DNA of 64,000 nucleotides, from assembly GCF_900188445.1 (NCBI RefSeq), contig NZ_FZOR01000036.1, forward strand, positions 25,757-89,756. Reading direction: 5' to 3'. Of the stretch, positions 23,012 through 31,269 are shown one piece after another. This DNA is from Actinomadura meyerae. GTDB taxonomy: Bacteria > Actinomycetota > Actinomycetes > Streptosporangiales > Streptosporangiaceae. The notes beneath the pieces were generated by a model. The model did no database searches. It was not told where the DNA came from and saw only the letters and a program-made list of their open reading frames with translations. The translations under genes were made by a program, and so were the position numbers. Each line of letters begins with the position of its first letter. The stretch's first letter is position 1.

Positions 23012-23953
23012 GTGACCGCAGACGACAGGCCAGCGCGCTACGCCTACCTGGGTCCGCAGGGCACGTTCACCGAGGCGGCGCTGCTCACCCTCCCCGGCGC
23101 CGCCGACGCCGAGCGCGTCCCCTACGCGACCGTCCCGGCCGCGTTGGAGGCGCTGCGCACCGGCGAGGCCGACACGGCGGTCGTCGCGCTGGAGAACTCC
23201 GTCGAGGGCTCGGTCCCGACCACGCTGGACGAGCTGGCCACCGGCGAGCCCCTGCAGATCGTCGGCGAGATCCATCTGCCGGTGTCGTTCGCGCTGCTCG
23301 TCCGGCCCGGCACGGCGCTCGACGACATCAAGACCGTCGCGTCCCACCCGATCGCGCAGCCGCAGTGCCGCCGCTGGCTGCTGGAGCACGTCCCGGACGC
23401 CGAGTGGCGCGCGGCCACGTCCAACGCCGAGGCCGCCCAGCGCGTCGCCGACGGCCACTACGACGCCGCGCTCGCCGGCTCGTTCGCGGCGGCCCGCTAC
23501 GGCCTGTCGGTCCTCGCCGAGGACATCCACGACGTCGCCGACGCCGTCACCCGCTTCGTCGTCCTGCACCGCCCGTGCACGCCGCCCCCGGCGACCGGCA
23601 CCGACAAGACGACCGTCGTCGCCTTCATCGGCGAGGACCACCCGGGCGCCCTGCTGGAGATCCTCACCGAGTTCTCCATGCGCGGCATCAACCTGACGCT
23701 GATCCAGTCCCGCCCGACGGGCGCGGGCCTCGGCTCGTACCTCTTCTGGATGGACTTCGAGGGCCACGTCTCCGACGCCCGCGTCGGCGAGGCCCTGATG
23801 GGCCTGCGCCGCGTCTGCGCCGACCTCCGCTTCGTCGGCTCGTACCCCCGCGCCGACAGCGTGCGCCCCGAGATCCGGCGCGGCACCCACGACTCCGACT
23901 TCACCGAGGCCGCCGCCTGGCTCACCGCGATCCGCACCGGCCGGACGGGCTGA
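23012..23953 (+). CDS. pheA: prephenate dehydratase
   Basis: Converts prephenate to phenylpyruvate, the committed step to phenylalanine. The 313-residue monofunctional enzyme has YLGPQGTFTEAAL, the VALENSVEGSVP loop and the catalytic TRF motif (VTRFVVL). The C-terminal ACT domain carries GEDHPGALLEIL (GALV motif). The second ACT motif reads QSRP rather than ESRP, which may alter phenylalanine feedback (inference). GTG 23012 follows a G-run. A likely -10 TAGACT at about 22952 gives a 50-nt leader. No chorismate mutase is fused or adjacent. Confidence 0.93.
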   Translation: MTADDRPARYAYLGPQGTFTEAALLTLPGAADAERVPYATVPAALEALRTGEADTAVVALENSVEGSVPTTLDELATGEPLQIVGEIHLPVSFALLVRPGTALDDIKTVASHPIAQPQCRRWLLEHVPDAEWRAATSNAEAAQRVADGHYDAALAGSFAAARYGLSVLAEDIHDVADAVTRFVVLHRPCTPPPATGTDKTTVVAFIGEDHPGALLEILTEFSMRGINLTLIQSRPTGAGLGSYLFWMDFEGHVSDARVGEALMGLRRVCADLRFVGSYPRADSVRPEIRRGTHDSDFTEAAAWLTAIRTGRTG

Positions 23954-24010
23954 AACAGATTCCGGCCCCCGCGTGTTGCAAGCGGGTGACTCCTAACGAA
24001 GGGTTGCCCC

Positions 24011-24724
24011 GTGCGCGTTGAGATCTGGTCCGATGTCGTCTGCCCCTGGTGCTACATCGGCAAGCGGCAGTTCGAGAAGGCACTCCAAGGGTTCGAGCAC
24101 CGCGACCGGGTCGAGGTGGTGCACCGGTCCTTCCAGCTCGACCCGACCCTCCCGCCCGGCGAGACCGTGGACGTCGCCGAGATGCTGGCGGAGAAGTACG
24201 GCATGACGCGCGAGCGGGCCGTCGAGATGAACCGGCAGATGGAGGAGCGCGCCGCCGGGGTCGGCCTGGAGTACCACCTGGAGGGCGGCCGCGCGGGCAA
24301 CACCCTGGACGCGCACCGGATCGTCCACCTCGCGGCGAAGCGGGGGAGGCAGGACGAGGTCGTCGAGGCCCTCTACAAGGCGCACTTCACCGACCGCCGC
24401 TCGGTGTTCGACCACGACTCCCTGGTGGAGATCGCCGCCGCGGCGGGCCTGGACGCGGACGAGGCCCGCGAGACGCTCGCGTCCGGCGCGTTCACCGCCG
24501 AGGTGGAGGCCGACCAGCGCGAGGCCGCCGCCCTCGGTGCGACCGGCGTGCCGTTCTTCGTCCTCGACCGCCGCTACGGCGTCTCCGGCGCCCAGCCGCC
24601 CGAGGCGTTCACCGAGGCCCTCAACCGCGCCTGGACGGACGCCAACCCGGCCCTGACGACGATCGGCGGCGACGCGGAAGCCTGCACGGACGACACCTGC
24701 GCCGTCCCCCAGCACCAGCACTGA
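24011..24724 (+). CDS. DsbA/FrnE-family thiol oxidoreductase
   Basis: A 237-residue cytoplasmic thioredoxin-fold protein. The active site Cys11-Pro-Trp-Cys14 follows the first strand directly, a helical insertion covers about 60-140, and GATGVPFFVLDRRYGVSGAQPPE carries the cis-Pro loop and the FrnE-type end. The C-terminus adds a CTDDTC pair. FrnE-like proteins act as disulfide isomerases or in polyketide-related redox steps; the substrate is unknown. It starts 57 bp after pheA on the same strand, with GAAGGG as a weak ribosome binding site, so read-through from pheA is possible. Confidence 0.85.
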   Translation: MRVEIWSDVVCPWCYIGKRQFEKALQGFEHRDRVEVVHRSFQLDPTLPPGETVDVAEMLAEKYGMTRERAVEMNRQMEERAAGVGLEYHLEGGRAGNTLDAHRIVHLAAKRGRQDEVVEALYKAHFTDRRSVFDHDSLVEIAAAAGLDADEARETLASGAFTAEVEADQREAAALGATGVPFFVLDRRYGVSGAQPPEAFTEALNRAWTDANPALTTIGGDAEACTDDTCAVPQHQH

Positions 24725-24848
24725 TCCGGCACCGGCAGCACAGCACGGGGTCTTTGTGATCATCTCGTGGCCGGAATGTCGGGTTTCGAGGTAAACCGGC
24801 CGGATGTGAGGTGCGTCTCCTCCGTGAACGCCCGATCATGGAGGCTCC

Positions 24849-26483
24849 GTGCGCCGACTGCTCGCCCTGCTCGCGGTCCTGACCACCGTCCTCTCCCTGA
24901 CCGCCGTGCCGGCGGCAGCGGTTCCCTACCCGGTCCTGCGCTCGGTCACGGTCCTCACGCCGGGGGCGACGACCCGGCTCGAGGTGTCCGCGACCTCTGA
25001 GACCGACATCTCCAAGGTGCGCGCCCTCGTCCATCCCCTGGGCGGCGACGAGTCCACCGCGGTGGACGGCTTCGAGCTCGTCGAGGGCACCGCCAAGGAC
25101 GGCGTGTGGCGCACGAAGTCCGCGCTCACCGTCGGCGAGGGCCGCTGGGGGGTCGACGTCGAGCTGACGAACGACTACCGGACGCTCGTCTTCAACGACC
25201 GGGCCGTCATCGAGAACGGAGCCGACACCGTCCTCACCGAGGTGGAGATCGGACCAACCACGATCGACGTGGAGAACACGCGCGGCACGTTCAAGGGGCG
25301 GCTGCTCTCCAAGGCCGCGGACGGGAGCCTGCAGCCGGTGGCGAACGCGACGCTGCGACTGGCGGGGCCCGACGGTCAGACCACCACCGCCGTGACCGGC
25401 GCGGACGGCCGCGCCGCCGGGACCGCCGAGTTCACCAAGGGGGGCGACGCCTTCCTGGAGTTCCGGGGCGATGCCGCGTACCGCCCCGTGAAGAGCGCGG
25501 CGACGCGCATCACCAAGCAGCGCCTCAAGACCCGCCTCAGCCTCTCCATGCCGGACCGCCTCATCGTCGGCGACAAGGTCACCGTCAGCGGCCGCCTGGA
25601 ACGGCTGAGCCGGGACGGCGTCTGGGGCCCGCTGGCCGGTAAGGAGCTGGACCTCCAGTTCGACCCGGCGACCGGCGGCGACTGGCACACCATCGCCGCG
25701 CCGATCACCGACGCCGACGGGAACTACAGCGTCCATGTCACCATCACCGCCAGCGGCGGGTGGGTCGTGGATTTCGCGAACGACCCCGTCAACCTGCCGG
25801 ACGACTACTACGGCTACGAGTTGTCCTATGCGGGCACCAATGTCCGCACGGTCGCGTACCGGACGTCCATGACCGGCTTCAACCCCGGCCCCGAACCCGT
25901 CGCGCTCGACAGGATGCTGACGGGGGGCGGCACGATCCTGCGGAAGATGGCCGACGGCACATGGGCGCCGGCTCCGGCCATCGGCACCGTGGTGCTGCAG
26001 TTCTCCACCGACGGCAAGTCGTGGACGAACAAGTCCGCCCAGGTGTTCGACGGGGACGGCAGTTTCCACTTCGAGGTCCCGCCGATGCGGGACGGGTACT
26101 GGCGCGCGATCGTCCCCGCCGGGGACTACACCGAGCCCTACACGAGCTGGGTCGACTACATCGACGTCAAGTACCGGACCTCCATGACGAGCTTCAACGC
26201 CTCGCCGGAGCCGGTGAGCAAGGGGAAGACCATCACGGTCAAGGGCCTTCTCTACCGCTACCGGCCCGAGTCGAGCCGGGCGCCCGGGGCGAAGATCTCC
26301 GTGTACTTCAAGGCCGTCGGCACGTCCACGTGGAAGTGGATGGCCGACACCAAGACCGGGAGCGACGGGTGGTTCCGGAAGACGTTCACGGCGTCCAAGG
26401 ACGGCACCTGGATGGCCAAGTACCCCGGAAGCACCACCTACCTTCCCTCGAACGCGCCCACCGACTACGTGGACGTGCGCTGA
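24849..26483 (+). CDS. secreted protein with repeated Ig-like domains
   Basis: A 544-residue exported protein with a signal peptide (1-25, AVPAAA cleavage region) and an all-beta body. At least two copies of a domain opening with the related segments YRTSMTGFNPGPEPV and YRTSMTSFNASPEPV lie near residues 337 and 440, preceded by a similar module around 235-330 (TRLSLSMPDRLIVGDKVTVSG). This is the layout of actinobacterial surface proteins with bacterial Ig-like or calcium-channel-type beta domains. No enzyme motif or anchor is seen. GTG 24849 follows GGAGG by 4 nt. Function unknown. Confidence 0.75.
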   Translation: MRRLLALLAVLTTVLSLTAVPAAAVPYPVLRSVTVLTPGATTRLEVSATSETDISKVRALVHPLGGDESTAVDGFELVEGTAKDGVWRTKSALTVGEGRWGVDVELTNDYRTLVFNDRAVIENGADTVLTEVEIGPTTIDVENTRGTFKGRLLSKAADGSLQPVANATLRLAGPDGQTTTAVTGADGRAAGTAEFTKGGDAFLEFRGDAAYRPVKSAATRITKQRLKTRLSLSMPDRLIVGDKVTVSGRLERLSRDGVWGPLAGKELDLQFDPATGGDWHTIAAPITDADGNYSVHVTITASGGWVVDFANDPVNLPDDYYGYELSYAGTNVRTVAYRTSMTGFNPGPEPVALDRMLTGGGTILRKMADGTWAPAPAIGTVVLQFSTDGKSWTNKSAQVFDGDGSFHFEVPPMRDGYWRAIVPAGDYTEPYTSWVDYIDVKYRTSMTSFNASPEPVSKGKTITVKGLLYRYRPESSRAPGAKISVYFKAVGTSTWKWMADTKTGSDGWFRKTFTASKDGTWMAKYPGSTTYLPSNAPTDYVDVR

Positions 26484-26497
26484 CATAGGCTGCCCTC

Positions 26498-27304
26498 GTG
26501 GCCATGGACTTCGATCTCTACGAGCGGGAGCTGTGGGCCGGGCGCGCCCCCGCGTACGAGCGGGGGTTCGCCCGGTTCACCCGCTACCTGGCCGGTCCGC
26601 TGCTGGACGCCGCCGGGGTGGGCGCCGGGACGCGCCTCCTCGAGGTCGGGACGGGGCCCGGGTTCGTCGCGCTGGAGGCGGTCCGGCGCGGCGCCGAGGT
26701 GTCGGCGGTCGACGCCGAGGCGAGCATGGCGGAGGCGGCCGCGCGCAACGTCCCCGGGCTGGACGTGCGGGTCGCCGTCCTGCCGGAGCTGCCGTTCGGC
26801 GACGGGGCGTTCGACGCGGTCGCCGGCAACTTCGTCATCAACCACGTGAGCGACCCGGCGACCGCGATCGGCGAGCTGCGGCGGGTGCTGCGGCCGGGCG
26901 GGCGGCTGGCGCTGAGCTGCTGGGTGATGCCGGGCAGCGGGGCCCTCGCCATCGTCCGGGAGGCGATCGAGCGGGCCGGCGTACCGTGGCCGGACGACAT
27001 CCCCGAGCCGCCGTTCCTGCGGTACGGGGAGGCGACGGCGTTCCGGCGGCTGGTCGCGGAGGCCGGTATCGCCGAGGTGGCGGTCGAGGAGGTCACCTGG
27101 GAGCACGTCGTCGACCCCGAGGAGTGGTGGGAGACGGGCGCGCTGTCCAGGGTCGGCACCAACGGCGTCATCGTCGGGCGCCAGGACGCGGAGACCGTCG
27201 CCCGCATCAAGGACGCCTACGACACGATCATCGCCGGGTACCGGGCTGACGGCGGCAAGGTCGCGCTGCCCGCGCACGCGCTGCTGGCCAGCGGCGTCCG
27301 GTAG
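26498..27304 (+). CDS. class I SAM-dependent methyltransferase
   Basis: A 268-residue methyltransferase. Motif I LLEVGTGPGFVALEA, the acidic VSAVDAE at the end of beta-2, VAVLPELPFGDGAFDAV and RVLRPGGRLALSCW are the standard Methyltransf_11 blocks. The acceptor is unknown; UbiE/menaquinone-like and natural-product methyltransferases share this pattern. The GTG at 26498 is leaderless (TAGGCT at 26486-26491, 6-nt gap). The -10 box lies directly after the preceding gene's stop. The stop codon lies in a three-copy 13-bp repeat. Confidence 0.85.
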   Translation: MAMDFDLYERELWAGRAPAYERGFARFTRYLAGPLLDAAGVGAGTRLLEVGTGPGFVALEAVRRGAEVSAVDAEASMAEAAARNVPGLDVRVAVLPELPFGDGAFDAVAGNFVINHVSDPATAIGELRRVLRPGGRLALSCWVMPGSGALAIVREAIERAGVPWPDDIPEPPFLRYGEATAFRRLVAEAGIAEVAVEEVTWEHVVDPEEWWETGALSRVGTNGVIVGRQDAETVARIKDAYDTIIAGYRADGGKVALPAHALLASGVR

Positions 27305-27330
27305 CCGCGTCCGGTAGCGGCGTCCGGTGG
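27294..27330. repeat. 13-bp tandem repeat at the methyltransferase stop codon
   Basis: GCGTCCGGTAGC occurs at 27294-27305 and 27307-27318, with GCGTCCGGTGG at 27320-27330. The first copy encodes the last residues and the TAG stop of the methyltransferase. Confidence 0.85.
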
Positions 27331-27383
27331 AAGCGCGGTTATGCGCGCGCGGACGCGGGGCCCGTACCGGTAGCCTCGGGTCT

Positions 27384-28643
27384 GTGATTGACCTGCGAGC
27401 TCTTCGAGAGGATCCGGAGCGGCTGCGCGCGTCGCAGCGCGCCCGCGGTGAGGATGACGCCGTCGTCGACCGGCTGCTCGACCTGGACGGGAGGCGCCGC
27501 TCCGCGCTGACCTCGTTCGAGCAGCTCAGGGCGGAGCAGAAGAGTTTCGGCAAGTCGGTGTCCAAGGCCAAGGGCGACGAGCGCGAGGCGCTGCTCGCCC
27601 GCGCGAAGGAGCTGGCGCAGCAGGTCAAGGAGCGCGAGGCGGAGGCCGACCGGCTCGGCGAGGAGCTCGACGCGCTGCTGAAGGGCGTCCCGAACGTCAT
27701 CGAGGAGGGCGCCCCGCCCGGCGGCGAGCAGGACTTCGTCGTCCTGGAGCACGTCGGCGAGCCCACCGCGTTCGACTTCGAGCCGAAGGACCACCTGGAG
27801 CTCGGCGAGAGCCTCGGCGCCATCGACATGGAGCGCGGCGCGAAGGTGTCCGGCGCGCGGTTCTACTACCTGACGGGCGTCGGCGCGCGGCTCCAGTACG
27901 CGCTGCTGAACCTCGCCATGGAGACGGCCGTCGCGAACGGGTTCGTCCCGATGTACCCGCCGGTGCTGGTGAAGCCGGAGGCGATGGAGGGCACCGGGTT
28001 CCTCGGCGCGCACTCCGCCGAGGTGTACCGGCTCCCGGACGACGACCTGTACCTGGTCGGGACGTCGGAGGTACCGCTCGCCGCGTACCACATGAACGAG
28101 ATCATCGACGAGCTGCCGCGGCGGTACGTGGCGTGGTCGTCGTGCTTCCGCCGCGAGGCCGGCTCCTACGGCAAGGACACGCGCGGCATCATCCGCGTCC
28201 ACCAGTTCGACAAGGTGGAGATGTTCTCCTACTGCGACCCGGCCGACGCGCACGCCGAGCACCTGCGGCTGCTGGAGTGGGAGAAGGAGATGCTCGCGAA
28301 GGTCGAGATCCCGTACCGGGTGATCGACGTCGCGGCGGGCGACCTCGGCTCCAGCGCGGCCCGCAAGTACGACTGCGAGGCGTGGGTGCCGACGCAGCAG
28401 ACCTACCGCGAGGTCACCTCGACGTCGAACTGCACCGAGTTCCAGGCGCGCCGGCTGTCGGTGCGGCACCGCGACGCCGACGGGAAGAACCAGCCGGTCG
28501 CGACGCTGAACGGGACGCTGGCGACGACCCGGTGGATGGTCGCGATCCTGGAGAACCACCAGCGGGCGGACGGCTCGGTGCGGGTTCCGGAGGCGCTGCG
28601 CAAGTTCCTCGGGCAGGACGTCCTGGAGCCGACCAAGCGCTGA
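27384..28643 (+). CDS. serS: seryl-tRNA synthetase
   Basis: Charges tRNA-Ser; class II synthetase of 419 residues. The N-terminal coiled-coil arm (about 30-105, Glu/Lys/Arg-rich heptads) is followed by the catalytic core: motif 2 FRREAGSYGKDTRGIIRVHQFDKVE and motif 3 LNGTLATTRWMVAILENHQ, with the serine-site TSEVPLAAYH. GTG 27384 starts the usual VIDLRALRE N-terminus and is leaderless (TAGCCT at 27371-27376, 7-nt gap). A tRNA-Ser gene lies at 34408, not linked. Confidence 0.97.
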   Translation: MIDLRALREDPERLRASQRARGEDDAVVDRLLDLDGRRRSALTSFEQLRAEQKSFGKSVSKAKGDEREALLARAKELAQQVKEREAEADRLGEELDALLKGVPNVIEEGAPPGGEQDFVVLEHVGEPTAFDFEPKDHLELGESLGAIDMERGAKVSGARFYYLTGVGARLQYALLNLAMETAVANGFVPMYPPVLVKPEAMEGTGFLGAHSAEVYRLPDDDLYLVGTSEVPLAAYHMNEIIDELPRRYVAWSSCFRREAGSYGKDTRGIIRVHQFDKVEMFSYCDPADAHAEHLRLLEWEKEMLAKVEIPYRVIDVAAGDLGSSAARKYDCEAWVPTQQTYREVTSTSNCTEFQARRLSVRHRDADGKNQPVATLNGTLATTRWMVAILENHQRADGSVRVPEALRKFLGQDVLEPTKR

Positions 28644-28706
28644 CCCTCGGGGGTCCGGCGTCGGTGGCGTCGCCTATGGTTTGTGGCATCTGCCCTGGAA
28701 GGTGAC

Positions 28707-29510
28707 ATGAGCCAGTCTTCGCCGCGCGTGATCGCGACCGACCTCGACGGCACGATCGTGCGCTCCGACGGCACGATCTCCGCCCGGACCGTCGACGCCC
28801 TGGCCCGCGTCGAGCGGGCCGGGGCGATGCTCGTCATGGTCACCGGCCGCCCGCCGCGCTGGATGACCGACGTCGCGGCGGCCGTCGACCACCACGGCGT
28901 CGCGATCTGCGCGAACGGCGCCGTCGTCTACGACCTGCACACCGAGACCGTCCTGGAGGCGCGGGAGATCCCGCCGAAGGTGATCGAGGAGGCGGTCGGG
29001 CGGCTGCGCGGCATCGCGCCGGAACTGCAGTTCGCGGTCGAGCACCCGGCCGGGTTCTACTTCGAGACCAGCTACCACCTCGGCCGCTGGGACGTGGAGG
29101 CGCTCGGCGGCCGGCGCGTGGACGCCGCCGAGCTGGTCACCAGGCCCGGCACCAAGCTGCTCGCCTTCCACCCGGACGCCGACCCCGACTCGCTCTCGGA
29201 GAAGGCGGTGCAGGCGGTGGGCGACATCGTCACGGTGACGCACTCGTCCGGGCGGGGGCTGCTGGAGATGAGCGCGCTCGGCGTCACCAAGGCCAGCGCG
29301 CTCGCCGCGCTGTGCACCGAGCATGGGTTCACCGCCGCTGACGTCGTCGCGTTCGGCGACATGCCCAACGACTTGCCGATGCTCACCTGGGCGGGCACGT
29401 CCTACGGCGTCGGCAACGCGCACCCGCAGGTGCTGGCCGCCGTGACGCACAGGACGTCCCGCAACGACGACGACGGTGTGGCCGAGGTCCTGGAGCGGCT
29501 GTTCCCGTAG
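28707..29510 (+). CDS. Cof-type HAD-superfamily hydrolase
   Basis: A 267-residue phosphatase of the HAD IIB (Cof) subfamily. Motif I DLDGTIV carries the nucleophile and acid/base Asp, VTGRPPRW is motif II, and GDMPNDLPML is motif IV with the Mg ligands. A C2B cap lies between. Members remove phosphate from sugar phosphates, FMN or HMP-PP; the substrate here is open. ATG 28707 has GGAAGGTGA just upstream. It follows serS by 63 bp on the same strand and could be co-transcribed, with an additional promoter suggested by TATGGT at 28675-28680. Confidence 0.88.
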   Translation: MSQSSPRVIATDLDGTIVRSDGTISARTVDALARVERAGAMLVMVTGRPPRWMTDVAAAVDHHGVAICANGAVVYDLHTETVLEAREIPPKVIEEAVGRLRGIAPELQFAVEHPAGFYFETSYHLGRWDVEALGGRRVDAAELVTRPGTKLLAFHPDADPDSLSEKAVQAVGDIVTVTHSSGRGLLEMSALGVTKASALAALCTEHGFTAADVVAFGDMPNDLPMLTWAGTSYGVGNAHPQVLAAVTHRTSRNDDDGVAEVLERLFP

Positions 29511-29579
29511 CGGACGGCCGCACCCTCGCCGGAGGGTGCGGCCGGGGGCCTGCAAGCTGGGCTCTACAAGTTCGGCGGC

Positions 29580-30128
29580 CTACAGGTAGGGGCCGGACGA
29601 GCGCGGGCGGGAGGAGTGCTGCTGCTCTTCTTCGGCGCCGGGGGGCATCATGCCGGCGGGCAGTGCACGGCGCATCTGCTCAAGCTGCGCCCGCGCCGCC
29701 ATCTGCTGCGCGAACAGCGTCGTCTGGATGCCGTGGAACAGGCCCTCCAGCCAGCCCACGAGCTGCGCCTGCGCGATCCGAAGCTCGCCCTCGCTCGGCA
29801 CCGACTCTTCGGCGAACGGCAGCGACAGCCGCTCCAGCTCCTCGACCAGCTCGGGGGCGAGGCCGTCCTCCAGCTCCTTGATGGACGACTTGTGGATCTC
29901 CCGCAGCCGGGCCCGGCTCGCCTCGTCCAGCGGGGCCGCCTTGACCTCCTCCAGGAGCTGGCGGATCATCCCGCCGATCCGCATGACCTTCGCGGGCTGC
30001 TCGACCATGTCGGTGACCGACTTGCCCTCGGACTCGCCCTCGCCGGCGCTCTCCATGGCGATGCCGCCGGGGCCGACCACGAGGACCTGCGGCTCCTGAT
30101 CAGACTTGTTCTTCGAAGGCTCGCTCAT
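29580..30128 (-). CDS. bpa: bacterial proteasome activator
   Basis: An ATP-independent ring activator of the actinobacterial 20S proteasome (Bpa/PafE, DUF2587). The core is highly typical: RIGGMIRQLLEEVKAAPLDEASRARLREIHKSS, ELEDGLAPELVEELERLSLPF, and RIAQAQLVGWLEGLFHGIQT followed by TLFAQQMAARAQLEQMRRALP. The C-terminal GPYL corresponds to the GQYL tail that docks into proteasome alpha-ring pockets, with Pro replacing Gln. ATG 30128 is chosen because GAGGA lies 10 nt before it; ATG 30134 is also possible. That ribosome binding site overlaps the stop of the quinone oxidoreductase, so the two form an operon. Confidence 0.93.
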   Translation of the reverse strand: MSEPSKNKSDQEPQVLVVGPGGIAMESAGEGESEGKSVTDMVEQPAKVMRIGGMIRQLLEEVKAAPLDEASRARLREIHKSSIKELEDGLAPELVEELERLSLPFAEESVPSEGELRIAQAQLVGWLEGLFHGIQTTLFAQQMAARAQLEQMRRALPAGMMPPGAEEEQQHSSRPRSSGPYL

Positions 30129-30141
30129 AAACATCACATCC

Positions 30142-31098
30142 TCACACGGTCAACAGAATCTTGCCGACATGACCGCTCTCTTCCAGTAGCCGGTGCGCGC
30201 GCGCCGCGTCCGCCATGGGGAAAGAGCGGTCGATGACGGGACGGACGTCCCCGGACTCCAGCAGCGGCCACACGTGCTCGCGGACCCCGGCCACGATCTC
30301 CGCCTTCTCCTCCAGGGGACGCGCCCGGAGCGTCGTCGCGTGCACCAGCGCCCGTTTGCTCAGCAGCTTGCCGAGGTTCAGCTCTGCCTTGGTGCCGCCT
30401 TGCAGGCCGATCACCATCAGCCGTCCGCCAGTGGCGAGCGCGTCCACGTTCCGGGCCAGGTACTTGGCGCCGATCAGGTCGAGGATCACGTCGTAGGGGC
30501 CGCTTTCGACGAAGTCGTCCTCGCGGTAGTTCACGGCGACGTCCGCGCCGAGTTCGCGGCAGCGGGCCGCCTTCTCCGCGCTGCCCACGGTCGTCACCAC
30601 ACGCGCGCCGCGCGCCTTGGCGAGCTGGATGGCGAACGTCCCGATGCCGCTGCCGCCGCCGTGGACGAGCAGCGTCTCGCCTTCGCGCAGCCCGCCCAGC
30701 CAGAACACGTTCGACCACACCGTGCACGCGACCTCCGGGAGTCCGGCTGCGGCCGCGAGGTCCACCCCGCGCGGTACCGGGAGCACCTGCGAGGCGGGTA
30801 CCGCGACCCGTTCGGCATACCCTCCCCCGGCGAGCAGCGCGCACACCTCTTCACCGGTGGCGATGCCGGTCACACCCTCGCCCAGGGCGGAGACCCGGCC
30901 GGACACCTCGAGCCCGGGGTACGGGGGAGCGCCCGGCGGCGGCGGGTAGAAGCCCTGCCGCTGCATGACGTCGGCGCGGTTGACCGCGCTCGCCGCCACA
31001 TCGATCAGCACTTCGCCCGGCTTCGGCTCGGGGTCCGGTACCTCCGTCCACTCCAGGACGTCGGTGCCGCCCGGCTCGCGGATCACGATCGCATGCAT
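30142..31098 (-). CDS. NAD(P)H-quinone oxidoreductase (zinc-independent MDR family)
   Basis: A 318-residue medium-chain dehydrogenase/reductase of the quinone oxidoreductase (QOR/PIG3) type. It has GEVLIDVAASAVNRADVMQRQG at the N-terminus, LLVHGGGSGIGTFAIQLAKARGA as the NADPH-binding Rossmann motif, and PLLESGDVRPVIDRSFPM near the end. The catalytic and structural zinc ligands of alcohol dehydrogenases are absent. ATG 31098 is leaderless (TAGCGT at 31111-31106, 7-nt gap). It heads an operon with bpa, an arrangement that would link quinone/oxidative stress and proteasomal turnover if conserved. Confidence 0.9.
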   Translation of the reverse strand: MHAIVIREPGGTDVLEWTEVPDPEPKPGEVLIDVAASAVNRADVMQRQGFYPPPPGAPPYPGLEVSGRVSALGEGVTGIATGEEVCALLAGGGYAERVAVPASQVLPVPRGVDLAAAAGLPEVACTVWSNVFWLGGLREGETLLVHGGGSGIGTFAIQLAKARGARVVTTVGSAEKAARCRELGADVAVNYREDDFVESGPYDVILDLIGAKYLARNVDALATGGRLMVIGLQGGTKAELNLGKLLSKRALVHATTLRARPLEEKAEIVAGVREHVWPLLESGDVRPVIDRSFPMADAARAHRLLEESGHVGKILLTV

Positions 31099-31269
31099 AC
31101 CGATCACGCTACCGGCCGCACGGCGGCGCGCCCCCGTGCCCCGCGCCCCACCCCAAGGGCGATCTACGCGCGGGATGCGTGGTATTGGGGGATGGGTATC
31201 CTGCGTGGGGGCCATTTTGCCCACCTGCACCGTGTTGATCATCAGAGGCGTGCCCGAGGGGGATAAACG

